From: Candidatus Gorgonimonas leptogorgiae
GTDB taxonomy: Bacteria > Pseudomonadota > Gammaproteobacteria > Pseudomonadales > Endozoicomonadaceae
Length of the DNA stretch: 17,789 nt
NCBI GenBank assembly: GCA_929200515.1
Contig: CAKNAD010000025.1
Span: forward strand, 1 to 17,789
Direction of reading: 5' to 3'
Part shown: piece after piece, positions 6,855 through 15,773 of the stretch
Layout of the letters: the number at the start of each line of letters is the position of its first letter
Numbering within the stretch: position 1 is the stretch's first letter
Notes under the pieces: model-generated
Database searches by the model: none
What the model was told of the DNA's origin: nothing
The model's input: the letters and a program-made list of their open reading frames with translations, nothing else
Program-made: the position numbers and the translations under genes

Positions 6855-9800
6855 ATGCCAAGATCTACTAACTTTAATCCTATCAATGTAGCATCTAAAT
6901 ATGTTAAAAGTAAATTAAGTAATTCTAGTAAACATAAGACAGGGACGCATGCTAATCGAAGTGTAAAACAAACAGATACTACTGAACCAACAGTACCAAG
7001 TAAAAGTAACTTATTAGAAAGAGTTACAACAAAAACTAAAAATATACTTACTAGAACAACTAAACGCTCGGCTTCTCGTAATATAGAAAGGGAAACAGAA
7101 AAATCAGCTAGAAAAATTAAAAGACCAACTTGGTTGTCTAAAAAAAATAAATCCGAGATTCCTACTAATATAGGAAAGGGAATAGATAAAACAACTGTAA
7201 AAGCAGAAGAGAGGACAGGATATGTAACTGTAAAAGCAAGCACAACAGGCTTGTTGGGCAAATATAGATCATACAGTCTATCTAGTGACAACAGTGGCAT
7301 AGAAAAAAATATAAACTCTCAGCAGGTAGCAGAGGGCGCAGCAAATATTCCTGCTCCAATAATCCTTAATGCAGTTGATATCCAGTTAAGTCAACAAGAA
7401 GCAATACGTGAAGTATTAGAACCACCTTTAGGTGCAACTATTGTTGACGAAAAAGCAGCATTTCTGCATTCTTTAGAAGAAGCTACAAAAGGATTAGAAG
7501 GAGATGAAAAATATAAAGCAGTTTTAACTCATATACAGAGTCGTTATGAAGTAACTGATCTGAGCAATGGTGAAGATGAAACATCTGTAAAGTTTTTTAC
7601 TGGAAACTACGGTTTTGTTGCTATTAATGATGAAGGTAAGTGGACTTATGTTGCAGATAATACAAATCAAGACGTTCAGCAATTAGGTGAAGGCGATACT
7701 ATAACAGATACTATCACTATACAATCTGTAGACGGTACCACTAAAGACATTACCGTAGCAATAAAAGGAACTAACGATGTTGCAGTTATATCAGGTACTA
7801 GCGAACAAACTATAGCTGAAGATAGTGCCGATACACTGACTGCCGAAGGAGCTCTAACAGTTACCGATATTGATCAGGGAGAAGCTAAATTTGTTGCTGA
7901 AACCGTTCAGGGAAACTATGGTTCTATAGATATTAACGAGGAAGGCAATTGGATTTATACCGCCGATAATTCTCAAGAAGAGATTCAAAAATTAGCTAGT
8001 GGCAACACATTAAACGATGTAGTTAGTGTAAAATCTGTAGATGGTACCACGCAAGATATAACAATAACAATAACAGGAACGAACGATCAAGCAGTTATAT
8101 CTGGATCTAGCGCACAAACGCTTACTGAAGATAACGCCGAGACATTAATAGCTAAAGGTACTTTAACTGTTGCTGACGCTGATTACGGTGAATCAAAATT
8201 CGTTGCTGGAAGTGTCGAAGGAACTTATGGCTCGATGTCTATTGATGAATCTGGAGCATGGACCTACACTGTAGATAATTCACAAGATGCTATTCAGCAA
8301 TTAAATGCAGGTGACAATGTAACAGAGATAGTAACAGTAAAAACTATAGATGGCACCACACAAAATATTACAGTAATGATACAAGGAACAAACGATGCTG
8401 CTGTTATATCAGGTACTAGTGCACAAACTATAGCTGAAGATGCTGCTGACACACTAGTAGCTAAAGGTGCATTAACTATCGCTGATGTAGATGCTGGAGA
8501 AGATAAGTTTGTTGCGGGAATAGGTGAAGGAATCTATGGTTCTCTAGCCATAAATGAAGACGGTTCTTGGAGTTACACCGCAGATAATACACAAGTAGCA
8601 ATTCAGCAACTAGGTGATGGGCAGTTTTTAAAAGAAACCTTTGCAGTACAATCGGCAGACGGCGCTACTAAAAATCTTTCGATAACAATAAAAGGAACAA
8701 ACGATGCTGCTGTTATAGCTGGTACTAGCGAACAAACCATTGCTGAAGATAGCGCCGAGACCTTAGTAGCTGAAGGTGCTCTAACTATCACTGATGCTGA
8801 TGCAGGTGAAGCTCAGTTTGTTGCCGGAACAGGTGAAGGGGTTTTTGGTTCTCTTACTATTAACGAAGACGGCACTTGGAATTACGCCGCAGACAATACA
8901 CAAGAAGCCATTCAAAAATTAGGTGAAGGCGACACTGCAAAAGATATATTTAATGTAAGATCTATAGATGGTACTACACAAAATATAGTAATCAATATAA
9001 CTGGAAAAAACGATGGTGCAGTAATATCAGGTACTAGCGATGCTACCGTTACCGAAGATGGATCTCATATATTAACAGCTGGAGGCACTTTAACCATCGA
9101 AGATGCTGATCAAGGTGAAGGGAGATTTGTTACAGAAATCCTCGAAACCAAAGGTCAAGATATGACCAGTGGTGATCATGCTCAAATAGGTAAGTTATGG
9201 GTAGATACATCCATAGAAGAAGGCCATTTACCCAAGGGTAGTACATCTGCTATAATTCAAATAAAAAGTACTGAATCTCCTGAAAATACACACGAAGTTG
9301 TAGAAGTTAAAACTCCTGAAGGTGGTAATTATATTATCGATGGTTCGCAGTATGATAATGACCCAGCAGCAGATCCTACCAATCTTATACCTGAAAGTGC
9401 TGGCAATGCTAGTATTGATCAAAGCATTGCAGATAAAGACCTACAAGAACATATGTATGGTCCACAAGATACAGCCCCAGACCCAAGTAGTCTAAGCCCT
9501 GGAGACTATGCTGATAGGTTAGCAGCATATGGCAGCGATGAATTTTGGGAAGACAGCTTTACTGCTATGACTGAGAATACAACCGGAATGGCTATATCTG
9601 CTGGTTCAGCAGTTGCAGAAGGTGCTTTAGCTACGGCTTTTTCGGCATATAAATATCATAAGATCGCAAAACGTAGACAAAATATAACAGATGCTAATCG
9701 TGTACAAATAAAAGATAGTCAAAATAATTATCAGGATGGCGACAAGCAAATGACTTTTAGTAACTTCAAGGATTTCGCTAAAATAAGTCATTTTGTAGAT

Positions 9801-11057
9801 AATAATAACCTCGCAAAAATTCTTGATAAAGATGTAGATTTTATATCACTTGATGATGCTAAAGACTTAATAGACAATCTTAATGATGTGTTTCCAAATG
9901 ATAATAAAAGCCTAGATGATTTAAAAGAACAGCTAACTGAAGATAACTTTAAAAATCCTCAATTTATCAACGGTAAGCTTACTCCAACTCTGAAAAAATA
10001 TGGTATTAATATTAAATATGAAACAATGGGAACATTGACAGATAAAGCTAAAGATAAATTTAGAAGTCAAAAAGATAAAAAACTAGATCTACATATGCAT
10101 AAAATTGTTATAGACAAGAAAAATTTTTATAAACAATTAAAAGAAGCAGATAAGATACCAACAGTAAAGATAATCTCCACTACAGTGAGAGACTCCAAAA
10201 CAGATATAGAAACTTTAAATAAATTGCAAAATTATGACGACAGAAAATTAAAATTCAATAAACAAGATGCAGGATTAAAATTTGGAGCTGCTATTGCTGG
10301 TATGGTTCCTTTTATTCCTATAGATGAAGCAACAAGAGCAGGAGCTTACACTAGAGAAAAAAATTATCGATTACAAAATGAAAAGAATATGGAATTTAGA
10401 TACAATGCTAGCAAAAAGATTCTGCAAAATTATCAAGCGGACTTTTCTGAAGATAACTACGATAAAATAAAAACTGCTTTAGATAATATAAAAGAAGTAA
10501 AGACAAAACATATGCATATAAAAGAAACTAAAGCAGAAGCAATGCGAGGAATTCATGTTGCTGCTGGAGTGGCTAAACCGTTAACCGATGTAGCAGGTCC
10601 AGTAGGTTCTGGAGTCAGGGGCGGTATAAAAGGTGCTGCTAAAATAGGCACTGCTGTTGCTGCTGGAGTAGTTAGACACAAAGGTGATAAAGCTCTACAG
10701 CAAGAAGGTAAATATACTACTACGAAAGAACTTTATAGTTTATACAAACAAGTATATTTAGAAGCTGCCAACGATTCTAACGCAAAGAAAGCGATACAGA
10801 ATTTAGTTGCAGCATCTTTTGATATTGATAGCAAGGAATTTGAGTTATTAGTTAAATCTTCATTGGTTGAAAGTAATCTATTTAAACTTAGTTTATCAAG
10901 ACCAACAGAAAGCAAAGCTAGAGTATCTTTGCCAGATAGCAATCGGGGAGTAGCAAGCGAACAAGAAAGTTCCTATTATACACAAAATAGTACAACATAT
11001 GATAGTACAACATTTGATAGTGTAGATGATGATGATGATACTAGTACGTCAGTATAA
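6855..11057 (+). CDS. Giant VCBS-repeat protein with basic N-terminus and helical C-terminal half
   Basis: The product has 1400 residues. Residues 1-150 are Lys/Arg/Ser/Thr-rich with no signal peptide. A partial VCBS unit at about 229-309 is followed by four units of exactly 103 residues starting at 310, 413, 516 and 619. Each begins AVISGTS or a close variant, with TIAED, GALT, D-A/Q-GE, YGS, W-Y-ADN and TIDGTTQ-like blocks, and ends GTND. A sixth, degenerate unit starts at 722. VCBS units are beta-sandwich modules of secreted adhesins, often type I secreted and calcium-binding. The rest is unlike a classical RTX adhesin: there are no GGxGxD nonapeptides. Hydrophobic Gly/Ala-rich segments lie at about 911-934, 1140-1159 and 1232-1278, within a charged helical region. 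The C-terminus holds TYDSTTFDS, five Asp, then TSTSV. Adhesin or translocated toxin-like protein are both possible. The gene is single, with hairpins at the far end. Confidence 0.88.
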   Translation: MPRSTNFNPINVASKYVKSKLSNSSKHKTGTHANRSVKQTDTTEPTVPSKSNLLERVTTKTKNILTRTTKRSASRNIERETEKSARKIKRPTWLSKKNKSEIPTNIGKGIDKTTVKAEERTGYVTVKASTTGLLGKYRSYSLSSDNSGIEKNINSQQVAEGAANIPAPIILNAVDIQLSQQEAIREVLEPPLGATIVDEKAAFLHSLEEATKGLEGDEKYKAVLTHIQSRYEVTDLSNGEDETSVKFFTGNYGFVAINDEGKWTYVADNTNQDVQQLGEGDTITDTITIQSVDGTTKDITVAIKGTNDVAVISGTSEQTIAEDSADTLTAEGALTVTDIDQGEAKFVAETVQGNYGSIDINEEGNWIYTADNSQEEIQKLASGNTLNDVVSVKSVDGTTQDITITITGTNDQAVISGSSAQTLTEDNAETLIAKGTLTVADADYGESKFVAGSVEGTYGSMSIDESGAWTYTVDNSQDAIQQLNAGDNVTEIVTVKTIDGTTQNITVMIQGTNDAAVISGTSAQTIAEDAADTLVAKGALTIADVDAGEDKFVAGIGEGIYGSLAINEDGSWSYTADNTQVAIQQLGDGQFLKETFAVQSADGATKNLSITIKGTNDAAVIAGTSEQTIAEDSAETLVAEGALTITDADAGEAQFVAGTGEGVFGSLTINEDGTWNYAADNTQEAIQKLGEGDTAKDIFNVRSIDGTTQNIVINITGKNDGAVISGTSDATVTEDGSHILTAGGTLTIEDADQGEGRFVTEILETKGQDMTSGDHAQIGKLWVDTSIEEGHLPKGSTSAIIQIKSTESPENTHEVVEVKTPEGGNYIIDGSQYDNDPAADPTNLIPESAGNASIDQSIADKDLQEHMYGPQDTAPDPSSLSPGDYADRLAAYGSDEFWEDSFTAMTENTTGMAISAGSAVAEGALATAFSAYKYHKIAKRRQNITDANRVQIKDSQNNYQDGDKQMTFSNFKDFAKISHFVDNNNLAKILDKDVDFISLDDAKDLIDNLNDVFPNDNKSLDDLKEQLTEDNFKNPQFINGKLTPTLKKYGINIKYETMGTLTDKAKDKFRSQKDKKLDLHMHKIVIDKKNFYKQLKEADKIPTVKIISTTVRDSKTDIETLNKLQNYDDRKLKFNKQDAGLKFGAAIAGMVPFIPIDEATRAGAYTREKNYRLQNEKNMEFRYNASKKILQNYQADFSEDNYDKIKTALDNIKEVKTKHMHIKETKAEAMRGIHVAAGVAKPLTDVAGPVGSGVRGGIKGAAKIGTAVAAGVVRHKGDKALQQEGKYTTTKELYSLYKQVYLEAANDSNAKKAIQNLVAASFDIDSKEFELLVKSSLVESNLFKLSLSRPTESKARVSLPDSNRGVASEQESSYYTQNSTTYDSTTFDSVDDDDDTSTSV
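7782..9017 (+). repeat. Four tandem 309-nt VCBS-coding repeats
   Basis: Units start at 7782, 8091, 8400 and 8709, with no insertion or deletion between equivalent points. A partial unit precedes them and a degenerate one starts at 9018. By eye the DNA of this block is richer in G+C than the flanking genes. Conserved stretches recur at nucleotide level, such as TCAGGTACTAG and GCTGAAGAT, while third positions have drifted. This suggests older duplication with length kept under selection. Confidence 0.85.
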
Positions 11058-11073
11058 ACTGTAATAACTCAAA

Positions 11074-11103
11074 TACACCTTTCTATAGCTGATAGAAGGT
11101 GTA
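11074..11103 (+). terminator. Hairpin after the VCBS gene, probable terminator
   Basis: TACACCTTTCTAT pairs with ATAGAAGGTGTA, giving 12 bp with one bulged T and an AGCTG loop, 16 nt after the stop codon. A run of six T occurs at 11115-11120, about 12 nt past the stem and not directly abutting it, so strength as an intrinsic terminator is uncertain. Confidence 0.5.
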
Positions 11104-11247
11104 AAATGCTTGTGTTTTTTGCTAAAAAGATTAAAGTATTGGGGTTTTAAAAACAGTAAAATACTCATTGTTTTATTGTTTTCCTGTATTATTTTTTATG
11201 CTTAATAATAAAATCTATAATTTTTTATATTTTTTTTAAAAAAATAC

Positions 11248-11275
11248 TTGACTTAAAAAATAAAATCTATATTAT
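11248..11275 (+). promoter_or_regulatory. Sigma-70-type promoter for the tRNA pair
   Basis: A -35 box TTGACT (11248-11253) is separated by 16 nt from a -10 box TATTAT (11270-11275). Transcription would begin near 11282, giving a leader of about 60 nt before tRNA-Asn. This is the clearest promoter in the window. Confidence 0.65.
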
Positions 11276-11342
11276 TTGTAGTCATTGAGAGCTGATTAGC
11301 TTTAAAGAAAATCAGTAATCAAGCGAATAATTAAAGAACAAT

Positions 11343-11418
11343 TCCTCGATAGCTCAGTTGGTAGAGCAAATGACTGTTAATCATTGGGTCGCTGGTTCGA
11401 GCCCAGCTCGAGGAGCCA
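11343..11418 (+). tRNA. tRNA-Asn (GTT)
   Basis: The 76-nt gene includes the encoded CCA. The acceptor stem TCCTCGA pairs with TCGAGGA. AGCTCAGTTGGTAGAGC gives the D arm, GGTTCGAGCCC the T arm. The anticodon GTT is at 11376-11378, preceded by T and followed by AA. It is the first of a tandem pair, with 23 nt to the next tRNA. Confidence 0.97.
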
Positions 11419-11441
11419 TTTTCTTGAAAATTCTATTTTGT

Positions 11442-11517
11442 GGGTCGTTAGCTCAGTCGGTAGAGCAGTTGGCTTTTAACCAATTGGTCGTAGGTTCGAA
11501 TCCTACACGACCCACCA
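11442..11517 (+). tRNA. tRNA-Lys (TTT)
   Basis: The 76-nt gene includes the encoded CCA. The acceptor stem GGGTCGT pairs with ACGACCC. The D arm is AGCTCAGTCGGTAGAGC and the T arm GGTTCGAATCC. The anticodon TTT is at 11475-11477. It is probably co-transcribed with tRNA-Asn; a short T-run begins right after the CCA and may help termination. Confidence 0.97.
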
Positions 11518-11589
11518 CTTTTTCGTTGTATCTTCCTCGTTTAAAGTTAAATACCTAACTACACTTTATATAAATAAAATCTAAAATTA

Positions 11590-12033
11590 TTAGTCTTGTG
11601 CAGATAAATTGTTATCTTTTACAATATCAACTAGAGACTGTTTGGTTGGTTCTACATATTTAAACTGTTCTTTATTATTATTGTGATGGTATTGAAATAA
11701 AGGATTAAATTTATCTTTTATCGTAAGATTTTCAGGGGTGTGATCAATGTGTTTACAGCTTCTTGCTGAAATATCTACTTCCTTTTTTTTGTTCATAGCT
11801 AAATAAGAACCTGCTAGTGCAGCTCCTAGGAATACTGTTTTAGCTGCCACACTTTTTACCCGTTTTGCATGATTACTTACTCTTGCTATACTTGATATTG
11901 TGCTTCCGGTGGAGCCTGCTGAAAGTTGTTTAGGTATATATTTACCAATTTTTTCATGTTCTACAACCCCAGCGTCTACAGCCGCATCATGAATAGTTGC
12001 TATATTTTTAAAATGCTTAATAACATTTCCCAT
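11590..12033 (-). CDS. Small hypothetical single-span membrane protein
   Basis: The 147-residue protein belongs to no family I recognise. One likely membrane segment at about 62-80 (VAAKTVFLGAALAGSYLAM) is flanked by basic residues on both sides (AKRVK before, NKKK after). Residues 1-60 are polar with a Ser/Gly/Thr-rich stretch near 38-48. The C-terminal 65 residues are hydrophilic, with several His. No cleavable signal is seen at the N-terminus. AGGA lies 9 nt upstream of the ATG, which supports the start. It stands alone and ends 72 nt from the 3' end of the tRNA-Lys gene, facing it. The coding call is good; the function is unknown. Confidence 0.72.
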   Translation of the reverse strand: MGNVIKHFKNIATIHDAAVDAGVVEHEKIGKYIPKQLSAGSTGSTISSIARVSNHAKRVKSVAAKTVFLGAALAGSYLAMNKKKEVDISARSCKHIDHTPENLTIKDKFNPLFQYHHNNNKEQFKYVEPTKQSLVDIVKDNNLSAQD

Positions 12034-12619
12034 TAATAAAAATCCTATTATTATATAATCCTTATAAACAAGTCGTAATTTCCATGATTCAATTTATATT
12101 TAAAAATAAAACGTTTTTAAATTATAAGTTATCAAAAAATACTTGCTTATAACCTACAACCTGAGACTAAATTTAACCCATAGCCATTTTGCTTCAATCC
12201 TATGAATTCCACATAAAATTAATCGTGATAATCAATATACACTTTAGTTTTTATACAAGTAGCAGATAAAATCTAGCATTTCTAACTGCAACCGGTATAA
12301 CCCTTTAGGTTGAGATTATTCTCCTTAATGTTATACACTTCTAAATACAAGCTGAAAATATCCTTAATATCTAGTATATGATCTTTACATAAAAGATGTA
12401 TACTATGGTTAAAGTTATTTAAGTTAACAAATAAAACTACAAAATATAAACGACATAATAAATTTGTTTTTTTGTTATAAAGCATCTAGCAGTAAAAGTT
12501 ATCTGTTTTATACACTTTTTACTAATCTCTGAAAACACTCATATTCAAGTAGAAGGTGTATATATTGCTTGATGCGACTATCATAAATATTTAATTAATA
12601 TACTTAAAAAAGTCAAATA
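12034..12619. other. 586-nt intergenic region between divergent membrane-protein genes
   Basis: Very AT-rich. It must hold the promoters of the two divergent genes, but no -35/-10 pair is convincing. The only clear structure is the hairpin at 12509-12562. A 67-codon minus-strand open frame at 12282-12485 has no ribosome site or recognisable content and is not called. No tRNA-like, CRISPR or IS sequence was seen. Confidence 0.5.
12509..12562 (+). promoter_or_regulatory. Long hairpin in the leader of the polytopic membrane protein gene
   Basis: TATACACTTTTTACT (12509-12523) pairs with AGTAGAAGGTGTATA (12548-12562) over 15 bp. Two of the pairs are G-T wobbles, which pair in plus-strand RNA but would be A-C mismatches on the other strand. 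The loop is 24 nt and the stem ends 57 nt before the ATG. No T-run follows, so a leader element or small-RNA structure is more likely than a terminator. The right arm shares TAGAAGGTGTA with the hairpin at 11074-11103. Confidence 0.4.
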
Positions 12620-14254
12620 ATGATAACAAAATATAAAATAATCGTATTAACACTTAGCTTAATATATAGTAACTTAATAGTTTATGCTGCTGTTAGTCAA
12701 GATAAAAACCAAATCGCAATACCGCTTGATACTGATATTAGTAAACAACCTGATTTAATAACCTCTGAAGATGACGAGTTTTTAGAAAAGTGTTTATCTG
12801 TAGGAGAAGTTAATGACCAAGTTATTTCTATGTTATTAACAAAAATATTATCTAAACCTAATTTTTTATTACCTAATAAAAATTGGTGGTTAATAAAGTT
12901 ATTTTTTATGCTAACAAGTCCACTTTCTGCTAGTGTAAATAACTTAGTGATTGCTACTAATAGCAATATTACTCCTAGTTTAATTTTAGTTACTCAATTT
13001 CCTGTTCCTTTATATATTATAAATGTTTGTTGTTTATTAGATAAATTAAAAATAAATTGTCATCAAGGAATAAAGCATATAATTAACAATATCAAAAAAA
13101 ATAAGGTTAAAAGTTGTTATTCTTTAATTAATATTTTAGTAAGTATTTATTTAGCTTATTTATCTACTCTAATAGATTCTAGAGCAACTGGAGATGCTTA
13201 TGTTTGGATATTTTCTTATTTTACAGATTCTACTAAGATACTAGATATAGCTTATAACTTAGGATATTTTCTTGCTATATTCTATAAAGGAGCATTAAAT
13301 GGAGTTTTCTTTTTTAATTTAATTAATGAAATATTTCATAAAACTGGTATTGGTTATTTACTAAAAATAACACCATCTTTAAAAGTTAATGAAAAAGAGC
13401 TTAGCTATAATTATCATAAAAATAAATTAAAAAATCTGATACGTTATGGAAGTATAGAAAATTCTATAAATAAATCAATTAACTATTTAAAGAATCGTAA
13501 CCTAAACACTGTATCAGATATTGCAAATTTACAATTGCATTGTTCTGAAGAAAATTATCATAAAAAAAGTACAGTTAATGTTTATATTAATGTATTTAAA
13601 TGTTGTTTTATTTTTACAATAACAGCATTTTGTGCAGAGGCGTCTAGACAAATATATACTTCTAAATTAATACTAAAAGAATTTATAGAAAAACATGCAA
13701 ACAGTACTGTTAAGGATAGCTATACTTTTTTATTAAATAATAATCAGACATTTACCTGTAATAGTATAGATAATTGTATTCACACTATGGATATTGATGC
13801 TATAGATGTTAATTCTTCGGATATATCTGATATTTTATCGTTAAATAGAGATGGAATTATTGCTAATATCTTAAAAGGTATTGGTGTTGCAGCTAGTACA
13901 GCATCAATACTAATTATATTAGTTAATTATATATGGAAAATAAAAACAAAACCTATATTTAAAAAAACTCTGTTTACTTCATATTTTCAAAGAAAAAATA
14001 TTATACCAAGCATGTTCGCCGGAACGCTATTTATATCTGGATATTATTACATGAAAAATATTTATGATGTATCTCTTGTAGCAGAAAAAAGTAATGATTT
14101 ATTGCAAAAATCTGAACAAGTAACTTTTATGCCAGTTACTGCTTCAGTATTGCTTACTATATCGTCATTGGTGTTTACTTTTTTTCGAGGTATGTATTTT
14201 TTAGTAGATGTTACTAGAACTATTATGTACTTACCAAACAAGTGTTTTAACTAA
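12620..14254 (+). CDS. Hypothetical polytopic membrane protein with signal sequence
   Basis: The 544-residue protein belongs to no family I recognise. The N-terminus looks like a signal peptide or signal anchor (KYKIIVLTLSLIYSNLIVYA, residues 4-23, then AVSQ). Further hydrophobic segments lie at about 89-104, 119-140, 166-185, 209-237, 323-340, 413-440, 461-480 and 503-530, so about eight spans are predicted. A polar stretch at 50-70 and a helical Lys/Asn-rich loop at 250-320 separate them. The loop between spans near 345-410 has two cysteines six residues apart (FTCNSIDNC), which could form a disulfide if it faces the periplasm. There is no evident ribosome site. The next gene starts 177 nt on, same strand. 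Transporter, host-membrane protein and structural role are all open. Confidence 0.78.
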   Translation: MITKYKIIVLTLSLIYSNLIVYAAVSQDKNQIAIPLDTDISKQPDLITSEDDEFLEKCLSVGEVNDQVISMLLTKILSKPNFLLPNKNWWLIKLFFMLTSPLSASVNNLVIATNSNITPSLILVTQFPVPLYIINVCCLLDKLKINCHQGIKHIINNIKKNKVKSCYSLINILVSIYLAYLSTLIDSRATGDAYVWIFSYFTDSTKILDIAYNLGYFLAIFYKGALNGVFFFNLINEIFHKTGIGYLLKITPSLKVNEKELSYNYHKNKLKNLIRYGSIENSINKSINYLKNRNLNTVSDIANLQLHCSEENYHKKSTVNVYINVFKCCFIFTITAFCAEASRQIYTSKLILKEFIEKHANSTVKDSYTFLLNNNQTFTCNSIDNCIHTMDIDAIDVNSSDISDILSLNRDGIIANILKGIGVAASTASILIILVNYIWKIKTKPIFKKTLFTSYFQRKNIIPSMFAGTLFISGYYYMKNIYDVSLVAEKSNDLLQKSEQVTFMPVTASVLLTISSLVFTFFRGMYFLVDVTRTIMYLPNKCFN

Positions 14255-14431
14255 AAAAAATACAATTTTAAAATTATAGTAAAAGTTAATTTTACCTAAT
14301 AAGTTGTAATATTATTAGTTAACTGAAATTATATAATTGCAGTAATATCTTAAAAATGTAGAATTAATTGAACCACTTAAAAATAAAAAAGTCTGTATCT
14401 TGGTTATTAATTATAAGCAAGAGTAACTTTT

Positions 14432-15568
14432 ATGATACCAAACAGTACTATACAAAATATGACTGGCTACACTAATGATATAACATTCAATACAGAGCAA
14501 AATGAGTTGCAAACTAGGGTGGCTAATCAACAAGATGGTTATCAGCAACAAAGTATAGAAACAAGAAGCATAGCCTCGCTTGATGACATCGATGCTACTG
14601 TAGTAGATGCTACTAAATTAGAAACAAATTTTATAGCATTGTCATCTGAGTTAGACCAAGTTATTCAGGATTTAGCTACAAATGATGAAGATATAACAAC
14701 TGCAATTTTAGCAAAATATAGTAATATAGTTTTAACAAAACCACGATTTTCATACACTAAAGATGGTATTGAGTATAGGAATATTAATTTTTTTTGTTTA
14801 GCTTGTATATCAGGCAACACTAAATTATTAAACGCCTTATTAGATACTAAAATGATAAATATAAACGAGCGTTTTTATGAAAAAAGACCTGATGCAGATA
14901 GACTTAATCGGTTTACAGGAATTACGAATGCTACTATATATTATAATTTTGAAGTGGTAAAAATTTTATTATCTGCAAATGCTGATATAAATATAAAAGA
15001 GAGAGGCGTAGTAACAGATTTTATACACCTATCTTTTTGTAAAACTGATATTAAAGATGTTTATAAAATGCAAAAATTATTTTGTGAATATAGAAATACA
15101 AATAACAACTTATTACCTAAAGATATAATGTTTATGCTTCAAAATAATTATCTTAAGAAAGGTATCGCTGCTTATTATATTGAGGCAACGGAAACAACTA
15201 GAGAGCTTGCTGTATTTTTTCTTGAGGCAAATCAAGAAGGTCAATCGGCTAAAGTATTGGAATATATGACTTCTAAAACAATAATTACATTACTATTAAA
15301 TAATATAAATCATTTGATAACTACGAAGGAACGTTTTCTTAGGATAGTAATCTGGCATCTTTCTAGTATGATAGATATAAAAAATAAAAACCCTAATATG
15401 TCAGATGAAAAGCTACTAAAGCAATCATTGCTTGTAGCTTCTTTAGCATGTATTCTAATATCACTAAAGGTATTTATAAAAACACATCAGAATACAATAA
15501 CTCAAGCACTACCTACAATACAAGATTTCTTGATGCGCATTATACAAAGATTGTTTCTAAATGTATAG
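14432..15568 (+). CDS. Ankyrin-like repeat protein
   Basis: The protein has 378 residues. Residues 1-60 are polar and Asn/Gln/Thr-rich. Two recognisable ankyrin-like units follow: about 119-147 (FFCLACISGNTKLLNALLDT, then KMINI) and about 165-190 (YNFEVVKILLSANADINIKE). The G-N-x-x-L-x-x-x-L-L-D and V-V-K-I-L-L-x-A-x-A-D-I-N patterns are typical. The remainder is helical, with a hydrophobic stretch at about 331-348 (SLLVASLACILISLKVF) that may be a membrane span or a buried helix. Ankyrin units mediate protein binding, and in intracellular bacteria such proteins are often translocated effectors; that role is inferred. A GAG-containing site lies 8 nt upstream of the ATG. It precedes a large same-strand gene by 205 nt. 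Confidence 0.8.
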   Translation: MIPNSTIQNMTGYTNDITFNTEQNELQTRVANQQDGYQQQSIETRSIASLDDIDATVVDATKLETNFIALSSELDQVIQDLATNDEDITTAILAKYSNIVLTKPRFSYTKDGIEYRNINFFCLACISGNTKLLNALLDTKMININERFYEKRPDADRLNRFTGITNATIYYNFEVVKILLSANADINIKERGVVTDFIHLSFCKTDIKDVYKMQKLFCEYRNTNNNLLPKDIMFMLQNNYLKKGIAAYYIEATETTRELAVFFLEANQEGQSAKVLEYMTSKTIITLLLNNINHLITTKERFLRIVIWHLSSMIDIKNKNPNMSDEKLLKQSLLVASLACILISLKVFIKTHQNTITQALPTIQDFLMRIIQRLFLNV

Positions 15569-15773
15569 ATGCTTGGAACTTTTTGTAATAGTTCAACTCT
15601 ACTATAGTTATTAAAAGTAGCCAAATGTATCTAATGACCAACAAGACAAAATAATTAAATTATTAGAACAACACAGAATTAATTTTAAAAAAGTTAATTC
15701 TCAATTAAAAAAATAAAACGAGAGTTGTTGTTAATTCGTTGTTGCGTAATAATATAGGAAACTAACTAATCAT

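Noticed and set aside
6824..7300. 158-codon minus-strand open frame opposite the start of the VCBS gene
   Set aside because: Antisense shadow of a gene with a good start; its Leu/Val-rich translation follows from Lys/Asn/Thr codons on the other strand.
11358..11558. 66-codon plus-strand frame
   Set aside because: It reads through both tRNA genes and is not protein-coding.
12282..12485. 67-residue minus-strand frame in the intergenic region
   Set aside because: No ribosome site, no recognisable domain, and composition typical of AT-rich intergenic DNA; kept only as a note.
15621..15716. 31-codon open stretch with a KIIKLLEQHRINFKK-like translation after the ankyrin-like gene
   Set aside because: It looks faintly like the tail of an ankyrin protein, but it starts right after a stop with no start codon and no upstream homologous sequence, so a pseudogene cannot be supported.
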